From Yponomeuta sedellus (lineage: Eukaryota > Arthropoda > Insecta > Lepidoptera > Yponomeutidae), in contig OW203724.1 in assembly GCA_934045075.1 (NCBI GenBank), forward strand, positions 1,294,501-1,358,500: a stretch of DNA of 64,000 nucleotides. Reading direction: 5' to 3'. Positions 1 to 11,415 of this stretch are shown here, one piece after another (within the stretch, counting starts at the first letter, position 1; each line of letters starts with the position of its first letter). A model generated the notes under the pieces. That model did no database searches. It had not been told where the DNA came from and saw only the letters and a program-made list of their open reading frames with translations. The position numbers and the translations under genes are program-made.

Positions 1-2518
1 CCGCACAGAGCAGAATACAACATATAAATTATCTGTGTATCAGCTACCCGTCGTAGGCGCTTGAAAATATAGCTAAGTTTTCTGAGTCTACTGCATAAGG
101 AATCGATTTGCAGTTTCCACTGCAAATGTTCATCGACGATTACTCCCAAATATTTGATATTTTGGACTTGGGCAAGCATGGGACAGTGACAGCTGTCTTG
201 ATCTTTCTCCTCACATGTGTGAAGTTTTATGATGGGTGTTACCTTTGGCCCACTTTTGGAAGATATACTGAAACACATGTACTTTGTCTTAGCCGTGTTA
301 AGCGTAAGTAAATTATTTTCAAGCCAAGCCCCAACCCTTCTTAGACCCGTTTGAACTAATGTTTGAAGATCTAACCAATTTTTTGCACTGAACAGAATCG
401 CGGTGTCATCAGCAAAAGCTATAATTTTTGCTTGAATCAGGTTAAGAAGACACAGGTCGTTTACATAAATCAGGAAAAGGGTCGGACCCAGCACACTCCC
501 TTGTGGCACGCCAAATTCAATTTTACTGTGGTCACTATAGCTGCCGCCAACCTTAACTCTTTGGCTCCGGTTAGAGAGATAGGAAGCAAACCATTCCAAG
601 GCTGTACCACGTATTCCCAGCAGTTCCATCTTTTTTAGAAGAATTGGTCTCGACACCGTATCAAAAGCTTTGGCAAGATCAAGAAAGACGCCCAGGCACT
701 TGAGCCCCGAGTCCAGATTGCTGGTAATAGTATCAGTTAGAAGTGCAATGGCGTCTTCCGTTGACCTCTGCCTACGAAAACCAAACTGTCCCTGCGCCAA
801 AAGATCTTCCTTTTCCAGGTAATTAAGTAATTGTGAATTGACTACCTTTTCTATTATTTTCGATAAAGTTGTGAGTATCGATATGGGGCGGTAATTAGAT
901 GGATTTAGTAAATCTCCTGCCTTGAAAATAGGACAAACATTTGCAATTTTGAGTGGATCTGGCACTTGGCCCCGTGACAGACTCAAATTACACAAGAATG
1001 TTAGTGGTGAAAGCAATGATAGCTTAGTTGTTTTGATAATTTTGTTGCTTATGCTATCATACCCTGGAGCTGAAGAACCCTTACGGCTGATTATTATCTT
1101 GTTAATTTCATATTCATTTGTTGGTCCCAGAAAAAATGACTTTGCATGTGGCCGTTCAGTTGCAGACGTGTCAGCAAGTTCATCTTCCGTTTTACCAAGC
1201 CTATTCAAGATATCATGTGCAAGAACAGATCCTACATTAGAGAAGTATTTATTTGTTATGTTGAGGGACTCAAATTCCGTGGAGCTTATTTTAAGTAACC
1301 TTTTGTTACTGGTTTTATTAGAATTAATACAGGCGATAGATTTAACATTTTGCCAAAGTTTCTTACTATCGCCTTTACTTTCGCGGAGTTTCATCTGGTC
1401 GTGACTGTTTTTCAGATTTTGCAATATATTGTTACAGTAGTTTCTGTACGACTTGTATTTGTCTTGGGCAGTCAAATCATTTGGCGACTTTCGAGCAAGT
1501 TGATGCAGCTCATCTCGGCGCTTCACACATTTCAGTAACCCTTCTGTGATCCAAGGCTTTTTAATTGCGCGAGAGTTTCTTATAATAGTTTCTGATGTAT
1601 TTCTGGCTATCACGTCAGTCAATTTGCCAGTAAAAGTCTCGAAAGCTACTGATACCTCTGTTGTGGAATATAAATCTGACCAGTCGATGCCTTTTGTATC
1701 TTCTACTAGTCGACAGTAGTCAATTTTCGTTTGGGTTTTTGGTTGAAAATTACTGTATTTTGGGGATTTACGATCAATCCCTATTAACACCGAGTCATGG
1801 TCCGTTATATCTGAATCACATACTATAACGTGGCCAGGCCGTGTCGATTTAAGAAAAACATGGTCAAGACAGCTATAACCATGGGTAGGAAAATGGTGAC
1901 CTGATATAAAACCGTAATGGGAATTTAGGTCAAGATACTTTTCAGCTCTTGAATCATTACCATTAAGGGCTATATTGATATTAATGTCTCCTGTAATGAC
2001 AACTGACTCTCCATCAGTGCAACTGATGGCCTTTTCAAGAGAGAGCAGATAATTGTCTATATTGTGAATGGCTGGTGACCTGTAGATTGCGAACACCGAA
2101 AGTTCATTTGCTACTTTGATCAGAAGGCAGTTTGCATCGCAGAGAGTAATTTCTTCTATGGAAGCGTTTAACTCAGTTTTAGAATACACAACAATGCCAT
2201 CATTTTGATTGCGATAATTTTTTGAAGGATGACAACAATAGCCTTGTAGTGGTAAATTGGTTGAACTTTCGTTTAGTCAGCACTCCGTTAAAATAATACA
2301 ATCTGGTTTGAAACTGAGCCTTGCGAGGAAAACAATTAGTTGGTCAAAATTTTTGTTAATACTTCGAATATTTTGAGTTAATAATGTGAATTGTTGGTTT
2401 AAGTGACCCAGCTTTCCCATCACTAGTTCTGGTGCATCAACTCTCGTTGATTGGACAATGTTGGTTTTGTCGAGTTCACTCGACAGAGAATAACATTTTT
2501 TATCGAACTTTACGGTTT
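1..2518 (-). mobile_element. Non-LTR retrotransposon ORF2 (endonuclease + reverse transcriptase), partial
   Basis: Reading the minus strand from about 2518 to 1 gives one continuous frame with a single stop, a TGA at 2279-2277 where a Trp is expected (TEC*LNES). N-terminal to C-terminal it shows an APE-like endonuclease (QNIRS near 2365, GDININ near 1990, HDSVLIG near 1795), a linker, then reverse transcriptase: NYRPISIL near 880, LDLAKAFD near 670, GVPQGSVLGP near 500 and the catalytic FADD near 410. The frame is still open at base 1, so the C terminus lies outside. Motif style fits the CR1/Jockey group; I cannot fix the clade. No ORF1 is seen upstream, so the copy is probably 5' truncated. 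Apart from the one visible stop it is well preserved, suggesting a fairly recent insertion. Confidence 0.9.
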
Positions 2519-3040
2519 AAAATTATATGGAACAAGAAGTAGTTCAAATAAAACCCTAAATAAGTCAGGTTACTCGTAAATAAAAGCATTTGGGGAAGGC
2601 TACAGTAGCTGTTTGGAAAAAGTGTCTGAAAACATTTATTTTTCAATGGGGTGTGTTTGTGTATGTAAATTTGTGTACTGTGAGTCGGTGTGAACGAGTA
2701 AAGTAGCTGTGTATGTGTTGAATTGTGTGATTGATTTGAACGGTTGAAGTTAATAAATATAATGTACACATTATGTTTAAAGTTGTGTGGTATTTTTCGA
2801 TAATTTCAATTATGTAGTACGTAAGTTCAATAAGCTAATCACAACCATAACACTTTTGGCCAAATTGTTAGTACCTAAATAAATCACTAGATGGCGCTGC
2901 ACGCTTGTTGTATCGTGGTATGGTTGTGTTTAACCCAATAATATAAATAGTTCGCATTTTTTGTATGAGATTTTTGTCTTTGAGTTTCGAGTAATAAATA
3001 CGTTTAAATAAACAGTGTTTCAGTAGTAAAACAGTGAACA
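2519..3040. other. Unassigned AT-rich spacer
   Basis: No coding, RNA or clear repeat structure recognised. It starts where the LINE reading frame stops, so part may be LINE 5' sequence. Confidence 0.4.
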
Positions 3041-3041
3041 A

Positions 3042-3300
3042 AGTGGTGCAATTTGCTTAAGTCAGATGTCGCTGCCTGTACGTAATACAGAGAATATTGT
3101 AAAGAGGTTCGAAATTTCACTGATGCCGTGAGTCGCCCATTGGCTCAATTGGTAGAGCGCTGGTACGGATAGCCAGAGGTTGCGGGTTCGAATCCCGGCA
3201 TGGGTGAAATTTTTAGCCTCTAAATAGGTTTTTAAATTTGTTCCTTAGCACGGGTTAGTGCATTAAAAATAAAAATAGTGTAAATTTTGTACATTTGTGA
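3042..3300 (+). mobile_element. tRNA-like retroelement, full unit
   Basis: A tRNA-like core (3135-3206) has an A box (GGCTCAATTGGTAGAGCG), an anticodon-like stem-loop and a B box (GGTTCGAATCC). It is flanked upstream by a conserved block (TTGCTTAAGTCAGATGTCGC) and downstream by GCCTCTAAATAGGTTTTTAA and GTGCATTAAAAATAAAAATAG. Loop position 33 is not T and one T-stem pair is mismatched, so this is a mobile repeat head rather than a working tRNA. The same unit recurs at least nine times in the window. Confidence 0.8.
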
Positions 3301-3317
3301 AGTTTTAGGAGTAATTA

Positions 3318-3483
3318 CACTCGTTAACTGCCAAGGAAAACATCGTGAGGAAACCTGAGTGTCTGAGGTGTTCAAATACCTTAGCGCTTGAAATTGCTAA
3401 TCCGCGGTAGGCACGCGTAGTAGTAAAGGCCTACTCTCTTTGCGAGAGGGAAGGTCTGTGTACTGCAGTGGGACGTTTATAAT
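3318..3483 (+). mobile_element. SINE 3' fragment
   Basis: Contains the CATCGTGAGGAAACC and CAGTGGGACGTTTATAA blocks common to lepidopteran tRNA-derived SINEs. Related sequence lies at 39066-39125. No promoter boxes remain. Confidence 0.55.
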
Positions 3484-3789
3484 CCACATAGAAAAAATTG
3501 CTGACTTGAAATACTTCTTAGGTAACTTGACTGGTAATTTAAATTGAATTCTATGTAAAGCATTTCAGTGCAATGCGTCATCATAATACATAACAATAAG
3601 GGCGTTAACAGAACGGGCACGTCAGAGCAAGGCAGGATAAAAGTGCCCGAAACCGGAATGGGTACATGCAACTGCTACCAACCATATTTCGCCGTCTTTC
3701 CACAAATAGTCAGTCGCCACAATAGTCACAAATAGTATCTACTATTGTAACCACTTGCTGTACTTGATTTGTGCATACAAAAATAAACA

Positions 3790-4000
3790 TATCGCACCCT
3801 CAGAACGAAAGAGGCCTAAGTCAAAAAATAGTGAAATTGAGTTACGATCATAGAGTCATAAAAAAGGTTTTACTATTCATCGGATAGAGCATACCTTTTT
3901 ATGTCTCTCTATGATTGTTAGGTACTCAATTTTTTGCGATTTTTTTTGAGTGTTTAAACAATTTTTTGACTTAGGCCTCTTTCGTTCTGAGGGTACGATA
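3790..4000. mobile_element. MITE with 40-bp terminal inverted repeats
   Basis: The left arm (3790-3829) and right arm (3961-4000) are inverted copies with one mismatch, containing CCTCAGAACGAAAGAGGCCT. The ends read TA...TA, consistent with a TA target site as in Tc1/mariner-type elements. No coding capacity. Confidence 0.85.
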
Positions 4001-4011
4001 TTTATTATTTG

Positions 4012-4180
4012 TATATTTCACAAAAGAAATTAAATGAATTCAATTTAAAGAACTTAAATTCTGTTAGCTGAATATCAATGAACAATGTAAAATGTAAGCC
4101 GCTGCCTTCGGGCTGAATTATAGTGGAGAAAAAGGCGGCGGGAAAAAAATAAGATATTATAGACCACATAAAGATAGGAT
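4012..4180 (+). mobile_element. Dispersed 3'-tail repeat
   Basis: Shares a block with GCTGCCTTCGGGC followed by GTGGAGAAAAAGGC(G/A)GCGGG. Other copies lie at 16785-16925 (-), 47455-47545 and 58680-58815. It is likely the 3' end of a LINE or SINE. Confidence 0.6.
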
Positions 4181-4284
4181 AGCTCCTATCTTTCAATAAT
4201 GAAAGGTTTGGCTGAGCTTATTTCCTTGGGCTTTACTAACTAGAAAGGGCACTTTAGTGTTCACTCCTTTATAAGTTAGACGCC

Positions 4285-4385
4285 TACGTCTATGAACATT
4301 GATGAAGCGAAGGTGATCTGTCAGGATCGCGGCAAGTGGCAGTCCCTGGTCTCTGCATACCCCTCTAGGATACAGGCGTGCTTTT
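4285..4385 (+). mobile_element. LINE ORF2 C-terminal fragment
   Basis: Translates in one frame to NIDEAKVICQDRGKWQSLV then SAYPS, a conserved C-terminal end of lepidopteran LINE polyproteins. Homologous fragments lie at 24475-24671 (+) and 5975-6235 (-). Confidence 0.65.
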
Positions 4386-5155
4386 GCATATTGTATGTCT
4401 CGTAGGTCCTAAATGGATGGACCGATCTCAATGCCTTAATTTTTATTTAAACCTAAGGTTTTAAATAAAAATGTTTGTGTACCTATTTCGTTTATTTTGT
4501 TGTGCTCATATTATGTTAATTTATCTGTTTATTGTGTTTCTGTGATGTGTCTTGTTGTTATAATAAATTAATTTCTTTCTTTCTTTAAGTATGCGTAGCT
4601 TTCTAGCCTCATAAATTAAAATTCCTTGACCTACTTTGAATTCTCATACTTGAAGAAATATGATACTAAGCGGTGTTTGTTTATCAGTCTTCGATATTTT
4701 TCCTGTATTCTGCTTTACGTTTCTGTAAGCGATCTCAAACAAAAACCAATAAAGTTATTGCTTTTTCAGCAAGTACGATATTATCTTTCGGCTCTCGCCC
4801 GATGCTGACTTCTGAAAAGAAAATTGAAAGCGTTATATCGTTACGACAGTCATAAAACGTAACAGCTAAGGACTCCTCAAACTAAATGAACTTTGGAGCA
4901 ATGTTTCCTTCCGGTAACCTTAATCCCCGTGCAAAGATTCGGTCCTGCGACACAGCTGGATTAGGGGGGTCGAAAAGGGGTCGAATGACTCAATCTACTT
5001 TTATGATTTGTTGGTTAGACGCAAATTACTGGCAACTTTAAGTTAACATTTAAGTTTATTACTGATTTTAAATGAAGCTGATTTTTAACTGAGCCCGAGG
5101 CCGATTTACCGCCGCGTGGACATGGCTCGCATCCGCTTAATTTTGTGTGTGATAT

Positions 5156-5378
5156 AATTAAAACTGTTTTTATACGGATTTATGCTCGTTTATTACATTT
5201 TTACAATTTTCCAACGTTTCGGCACTTTTTCAGGTGCCGTGGTCCCGGATGTCATCCGGGACCACGGCACCTGAAAAAGTGCCGAAACGTTGGAAAATTG
5301 TAAAAATGTAATAAACGAGCATAAATCCGTATAAAAACAGTTTTAATTATGTCTACTGCTCGTGTTAACCTTAGAAAA
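5156..5378. mobile_element. Perfect palindromic element (copy 1) with 13-bp TSD
   Basis: 5155-5349 is a perfect palindrome: two 97-base arms around a single base at about 5252. A short unpaired 3' part (GTCTACTGCTCGTGTTAACC) follows. The 13-bp TTGTGTGTGATAT flanks it at 5143-5155 and 5379-5391, a target-site duplication. Related copies lie at 37337-37570 and 54099-54297. A long variable duplication suggests target-primed reverse transcription. The hairpin apex holds CTGA...CGAAAC, reminiscent of a degenerate hammerhead core. Confidence 0.9.
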
Positions 5379-5574
5379 TTGTGTGTGATATTTTTTCTTT
5401 TTATATTTCTTTGTACTTTACGCCTTGTGTAGGTCTATGTGGCGATAAACAAATGTGGTTCTTCTTCTTCTTCTTCATATTGTTGCAGCTTCATGAGACA
5501 GGGTCCAAAAATGGAATAAATGCAATGCAATAGGTGCTAAAGAACCTAAGAAAAAAAGCAGTGCCTTGACGTCG

Positions 5575-5720
5575 TTCACATGGTATTCCGAAAATAAATA
5601 CAAGACAAAATATTTACATAGGTAACATAGTACCATTGGCTAATACCCTCATTGCTAAAAGCTATTTTATCCAGACAACCTTACGATGGAAAGTTGCTGA
5701 AGGAAATTAGAAAAACGAAT
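5575..5720 (-). mobile_element. LINE/SINE 3'-tail repeat
   Basis: The reverse complement has the block with AGGTTGTCTGG and a pyrimidine-purine run ending near an AATAAA-type tail. It is also present at 12650-12795 (+), 33300-33430 (-), 51070-51165 (-) and 59815-59930 (+). Confidence 0.5.
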
Positions 5721-5974
5721 AGAAAGAATATTATCGTACTTTTTACAAGCTTGTATTATTTTGAAACCACTAAGCATATACACAACAAAGTGATTTTCAA
5801 GCGTCGCGAACTATCAAAATTATGCTTTATGCAACTTCAAAAGTTTACTTGCAATGAATTGTTGCACAAAACGAGCCCCGGTTTAAGGTCTACCCACATT
5901 ACCAGGTACCTGCGACGTACAAACTAAAATAAACCTCAAATACTTTCAATGACTTTTACATAGCACAACATAAC

Positions 5975-6235
5975 CTCACGCCTGTATCCCAAAGGGGTAG
6001 GCAGAGACCAGGGCTTGCCACTTGCCACGATCCTGACAGATCACCTTCGCTTCATCAACGTTCATAAGTCGTTGCATGCACGCACGCCGATTCCGGCTAA
6101 TTTTTATCTTCCTTTTCTAATACGTCCCCAATTTGGTCGAAGTATGTCCGCCTGGGACGCCCCTTACCGGCCCTTCCACTTACAGTCGCAATATATATTT
6201 GGTTCGTCAACCTTTTTTGCTTCAACCTCTCCAAA
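5975..6235 (-). mobile_element. LINE ORF2 C-terminal fragment
   Basis: The minus strand carries the same C-terminal coding block as 24475-24671 (RRTY..QIG, then MQRLMNVDEAKVICQDRGKW-like). Short and broken; no longer coding. Confidence 0.65.
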
Positions 6236-6935
6236 TGTCCAAATCAACGCATCATTCCTTTCTTAGTTCTAGTCACAATGACTATTAATGATTTAGTAGG
6301 TCAATATTAACAAGAAAATTTAGTTCGCAGACAGAGGGCGTCCTACACTACGTTTGCCGAGTCACGGTCTCCACTCAAGAACACGTTTAGGTACCCCAAC
6401 GGTGGTCGGTTCTTCGCGAGATATGGCGTCCACTGCCACTTCAGCTTGCTGATCCTCTGAGTTATGTCGATAACTTTGGTTCTCTGTCGGATGCATTCGT
6501 CACGAATCCTATCCTTCAGAGAAACTCCGAGCATAGCTCTCTCCATAGCTCGCTGAGCGACTGTTATGTGTTTTATGGACTGATAATCTCAAACTTCTTA
6601 AGTAGGTATCTTTACACTTATTTTAGTTTATATCGTTGCGCCCACACGTCGCCTGTATTTAATGTGAGTAGAGCTTTAACGTAGGAGTTACATAATTTGT
6701 TAAGCTCATAGCTCGGGCTCGAGCCGCCGGCGAAGTTTGCACGAGAAACTGGCAACAAGTGAGTACTGTGTGACGTCACGGTAATGGCCAAACTTGCCCT
6801 TGCACTCCGTAACTTTAATACCGGCCGTGCACCTTCCTACGGCTGCAGGTTATCATCACCGGGTGCTAATAAACTAAATCCCTTTCCAGTACCTTCGAGT
6901 TTTTTCTATACAAAGCAATTCATGGCCTTAGGGTG

Positions 6936-7460
6936 CCTCTAGACGGGCTACACTTTTTGTGAAATATTTGGTACACTATACTATCCCGAAAATACAAAAA
7001 ACATTTTAATGCAGCACATGGCTGGAAAATGTATATCCCGGCCATTCCCGGCAACATTTCTACAACAGTATATGGCTCAATATTTTGTCTTTACACGGGC
7101 TACATACATAAACACGAACGAACCAAAATAAAGAAAAACAAAACAAACACGAACATAGCTCTAGTCGAACAAATCGCAGCAAACTTCACTTCACGTAGCA
7201 TGAAAAAGGGACGCACTTAGGCCGTAAAGCGAGACAGGCTGAGAAAATATTGCAGTATTTTCGATTGCAAAGCGATCGTTCCGGCCATATGGCTGGGATA
7301 CTAAAAATTCATCGGATACACATAAAATATGTCACAATATATCCCGGCCATACTAAAAATATTGCCAAATATTTCATAATCTAGCCGTAAATGATGGCTG
7401 ATGCTACCGGCCACACATTTGCAGCTACACATTTTCGTGAAAATATGGCCCGTCTAGTTA
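6936..7460. mobile_element. Candidate MITE with TIRs starting CTAGACGGGC
   Basis: The left end CTAGACGGGCTACAC and the right end (reverse complement CTAGACGGGCCATAT) are inverted. The interior has repeated TATCCCGGCCAT motifs. No coding capacity. Exact ends are not certain. Confidence 0.55.
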
Positions 7461-7834
7461 GAAGAACTGGAATACGGCTGTCACAACTTAGCACAGATTA
7501 ATTGTATCTGTGCTAAGCAAAATTTGACACGCCTATAAGTGCCATCTATGAAGTGCTTTGTGAATCCGTTATTTGACTCTCTTTGTAAGTAGGTACCTAA
7601 GTCTTAAATGGTAAATTTGTCTTCCATTAGACCAAAATATATTATATTAGTATATTTTTTGAGAACCTAAAAGCAACCAAAAAATGTATTTTAAAACTTT
7701 GCTTTGTTAAACAGCCAAAAACGCGGTCGGCCATTTTTGTCTATGGTTTGAAGACCTGAAGTCTTGTAAACAAAGTTTGACATCCAACAACTGTGAGTGA
7801 TTTGTGAGCATAGTGAAATAACAACGATGAAACC

Positions 7835-8059
7835 TTGATTTCATCGAGTTTATATGCAAAATATAGCAATTATCATCATTGTATTGTTCGAGAATGCAAA
7901 AACATGTCAATAAAGACCCCCGGGAAGTTGTGGATTCGTGTACCCAGTGAAATAAAGACACGAAAAAATTGGCTCAAACTTGCCAAAAGAGACCCCGATA
8001 CTTTATCGACTGAAACTCTGGTGTATTTACGTGAAGATCACTTTGATTTAGTCCCATAG
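7835..8059 (+). pseudogene. THAP-domain (C2CH zinc finger) fragment
   Basis: One frame encodes about 70 residues ending at a TAG (8057-8059). The pattern is CIVRECKN, then KLWIRVPSEIKTRKNWLKLA, then LREDHFDLVP. This matches the THAP layout: Cys-x4-Cys, a conserved W after the basic patch, and a final DHF with the last Cys replaced (LREDHF rather than CxxHF). THAP domains bind DNA in P-element-type transposases and in host regulators. The protein stops directly after the domain and no further exon is recognised, so I read it as a transposase or THAP-gene remnant. The missing Cys before HF would impair zinc binding. Confidence 0.65.
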
Positions 8060-8289
8060 TAATCAATGTCCACTGGTTCTGGCTGACATATTTATGTTTG
8101 TTTACAAACGAAAGATGCTTTCACGATGGCGGATAGCGTTTTCACCGTTCCGAATTAAAAGCGGAAAATATTTTTTTCATTTGCAAATTTTGCAGCCATC
8201 CTACATACTTACTTATTAAAGTCATTATATTTCAGTTTCCTAAGTTAAATACTACAGGAAATATTCATTTATCGCTTCAAATTTGATAC

Positions 8290-8335
8290 GAATCAATTCG
8301 CGGATTTGTGCTGAAAACTGCTCATTAGGATGACC
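8290..8335 (-). mobile_element. MITE end fragment
   Basis: The sequence with GGATTTGTGCTGAAAACTGC matches the right end of the MITE at 47031-47234. 7455-7570 also resembles part of that family. Confidence 0.45.
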
Positions 8336-8497
8336 GATCAGCAAACAGAAAGTAATTTATTTACGTTGAAATAAATTGATTTGATGGATTGGCTGTTTCT
8401 CAAATGAACGTGACATCAAATTTTCAAATACACCAACATTTTTGTGAATGGAAACAACAAATGTTTCATATTTATTCAGACACAAACATTCCCTTTT

Positions 8498-8749
8498 TGT
8501 AGACTTTTAGTCCGGATCTACTTACGGGAGTTGTTATATCGGAAATGTCCGACCAGGTTTCGCTCCGATTCGCAGAGCTTAATCATGGTGAGACGGAGCT
8601 GGCGTCGTCGGTTGCTCGTCTTACACTCAGGGGCGGCCAGTCACACTCGCAGCCAGGGGCGGGTGCCGACACTGGCTGCGGGGGATTGCCGCTGGCTTGC
8701 GCCGCAGTGCCTACAACACCCGTAAGTAGATCCGGACTAAAAGTCTACA
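8498..8749. mobile_element. Foldback/MITE element, copy 1
   Basis: Terminal inverted repeats of about 37 bp (TGTAGACTTTTAGTCCGGAT...) match at both ends with one mismatch. The GC-rich interior includes GACCAGGTTTCGCTCCGATT. Related copies lie at 13607-13747 and 15132-15378. Confidence 0.85.
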
Positions 8750-9078
8750 ATGTGTTGCACTTACGAAAGTATTAGCTCAAAAATTCCCTTTTTGCATTTT
8801 TTTTGTTGTTTGTAAGTTGAGTGCTGAGTAGAGTGCACGACCGTGCAAGCGTTGATGGGAATTGGCATGAGTATTTTTACGGTGACGTCACTCGCGATTC
8901 TCGCACGCACCACGTAGGTGAGTGGAAACAGACTAACAGGTTATTAGATAATTAACTAAATGGGAACTAATTAATTGAAACGTGCGTATCATATCTCCTA
9001 AGGTATATACCTAGTTGGCGCACTCACCAGACGTGCTAACTAACGGATATGACACCTACATATAGTTGTTGAATACAA

Positions 9079-9170
9079 GAAGCGCTCGCAGCCTAGTGAA
9101 CCGAGTGAAGAATCAATCACTTGAATTAAGCAACAACAGGCGCGGTCACGTGCATCCTGGGTGACCATAC
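9079..9170 (+). mobile_element. 5S-rRNA-like SINE, 5' head only
   Basis: Starts GAAGCGCTCG and runs through ATTAAGCAACAACAGGCGCG to GGGTGACCATAC, then loses similarity. A 3'-truncated or rearranged copy. Confidence 0.7.
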
Positions 9171-9171
9171 A

Positions 9172-9900
9172 GCAGTGTAGGGCGTAGTTTACTACTTTTT
9201 TGTAATCAGATTTCTAACTGCGAATATGGTTACATGCAGTCATGGTTACATGTAGTTAACTACAGTAATCAAAACTCCATTAAGTAGTTGTTAATTTTAG
9301 TGCTGTAATTGCTGTAATCATAACTACATATGATTACTGATTAGCTGAGTTGTAAAAACTTATATTTCCGTTCGTTCGCACAATAATAGCGAACGCACGT
9401 GCACACTGTCAGACAATTAAATACACTACTCTGCATGCGTCGCACTTCGTCTATGCCCGTACACAAACCCAGCGAGCCCAGAGGGGTTAGATTTTGATGG
9501 CGTTTATAATTGGAAACATCGAGTTTGATGCGGCCTCTGTTAGTTTCTGATTAACAAGTATGAAATAGATCTTCACGATCAAAACGGGTAGATATGTAAG
9601 TACAGTCAATATTAAAAGTAAGTTATGGTAGCGATAAATTACATGAAGGTCCAGTGTATAAGAAGGAGAAATGTCTTTAACACTTTAAATAATAGATGAA
9701 ACGCGTCTACGAATTCACAATAGGTAGGTATAAAATAATCGTGATCGTGAGGTTAGTAGCAACAACAAAGAACAACAACCATTTCACTTACCTTGTGGTG
9801 TGAAATGGTGTAGACTTCAGTATCAAATAGATATAGAATCACCGTATACGTAACCAGTCAAACAATAATAGCGATATCAACCCTAGCTTGCAACATGCAA
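9172..9900. other. Unassigned intergenic stretch
   Basis: AT-rich with internally repetitive GTTACATG/TAACTAC motifs at 9185-9345, possibly an old transposon end. Nothing coding is seen. Confidence 0.3.
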
Positions 9901-9904
9901 TCAA

Positions 9905-9985
9905 ACGTTGATACATGCCCGTACTCGGCTTTGAACCTGGGTCTCTCCGTCCTGGGTCCTGGGTTACCACCGCTTTGACAAATAA
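9905..9985 (-). mobile_element. tRNA-derived SINE head fragment
   Basis: The reverse complement shows the B-box-like GGTTCAAAGCCGAGTACGGG near the end CATGTATC. Same family as 11225-11415. Confidence 0.5.
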
Positions 9986-9990
9986 TATTC

Positions 9991-10355
9991 GATATCGATA
10001 TCAACCCTTGTATGTCCCCACTGCAGGGGCACGGGTTTTTTCCTGTATCGCAGGAAGGTTAGGCCATACACGGGGGCCAAGTCCGGGTTGGTGGAGGATT
10101 GTAGGACTGTGGCGGGCCTTTCTGTCCGAAGTTATCAACCCGCCCATAAGACCTCTGACATGGCTTAACGACTGTCATTACATGACAGCCGGCACCAACG
10201 GCTTGACGTGGCTTGCGCAGAACGGAAGCGCTCGAAAAATGCCATTAGCGGTAGTCACGGGATAGTCACCCATCCTGCACCTGACCGCGACTGTAGTTGG
10301 TTAACTCAAGTGATTGATTCCAATCACTCGGTTCCACTAGGCCACGAGCGCTTCC
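9991..10355 (-). mobile_element. 5S-rRNA-like SINE, near full length
   Basis: Reads on the minus strand from GAAGCGCTCGTGGCCTAG to GGTTGATATCGATATC. The head has GAGTTAACCAACTACAG...GGATGGGTGAC, corresponding to the box A to box C region of 5S rRNA. The tail has CCTTCCTGCGATACAGGAA and CAGTGGGGACATACAAGGG. Confidence 0.8.
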
Positions 10356-11200
10356 TTCAATCATTCATTTAAGATGCTTGAAGTACCTACTGCGGAAGTA
10401 TGAATAATTTATAGTGACAGGTGATTCAATTTACTATCTTCGATGGAAACATATGGAAGTCGTGCAGGAGGTCCTTTTAATGAACCGCAATGCTTAGCTC
10501 TTACATGGGTCTTCCAATACAATATTAACAATAATACTCATCCGTATAATTTTTAGGTGGGGCTGTAAGCGTAAGCGGCCCGACGAGACGAGCATCGAGA
10601 CTCATTCAGCCTCAATGGCCTCGACTAGGTAGAGAGGGAGCACTACAATCCTTCTGACTTTGCGTTACAGGTTGCTTCTCTAGACGGACTTTAGACACAC
10701 GCGCCAAGTCAGGTTCACTCGCGAACAACGCAACATGCGTTGACATCACAACATTAAAAAATAACAAGCCCTTCGTCACAACATTAAAAAATAACAAGCC
10801 CTTCTCTCCTCGCATGATCTGTCGCGATACAAAGCGAACTCGAAGACTAGTAGAATAAACAAACCTAATATGATTTCTTTCAGGAAAAACTCGGCTAGAA
10901 CTATTCCTAGCTCTCTTTCTCTGTTCATCCCTAGCCATGAACAGATATAAATGGAAAGCCCTTGTGTCAGCCCCGGACTCCACGGAGGAGTAAAGGGACC
11001 AAAGAAGAATATGCATTTATTGATGGCCTTTTTGCATCTACTTAATGAGATGATTTATACAGCGTCCAGTGGTATCTTTACTCACACTAGATGGGTGAAG
11101 GGACCACTCCGACGCTGTAGTGCCTGTGACATGGTTTTTTAGATGGTGTAGGCTTGCCCAGCACCTATACCATCCTGATAGCATAGTCGGCCTAGCCCAC
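10356..11200. other. Intergenic, with a 2x33-bp tandem repeat and a dispersed block
   Basis: 10741-10806 holds two adjacent copies of a 33-bp unit (CACAACATTAAAAAATAACA...). 10925-11005 (TGTCAGCCCCGGACTCCACG) is repeated inverted at 31955-32025, marking a dispersed element. No gene seen. Confidence 0.5.
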
Positions 11201-11224
11201 AGGAAAGACTAGTCAATACGTGAG

Positions 11225-11415
11225 GAGTTAACCAAGCCGCGTGTTTCCTCACGATGTTTTCCTTCACAGTTTGCGTGTGGTATTGCTACTACATTTCGCA
11301 AATGTACGTAACTTTGAAATCAAACAAAGTCATTGGTACATACCCGCACTCGGGATCGAACCTGGGGCTCTCGCTTCCCAGTCCATGGTTCTACCCACTG
11401 AGCTACCACCGCTTC
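11225..11415 (-). mobile_element. tRNA-derived SINE
   Basis: The minus strand has A box (TAGCTCAGTGGGTAGAACC) and B box (GGTTCGATCCC), then GTGAAGGAAAACATCGTGAGG and an AAAC end. A typical lepidopteran SINE layout. Confidence 0.75.

Noticed and set aside
922..1404. Plus-strand frame of 160 residues
   Set aside because: Antisense shadow of the LINE reverse transcriptase frame, which has clear motifs on the minus strand.
3135..3206. A functional tRNA gene
   Set aside because: Non-T at position 33, irregular acceptor and T stems, and the same flanks in many copies: a mobile repeat head.
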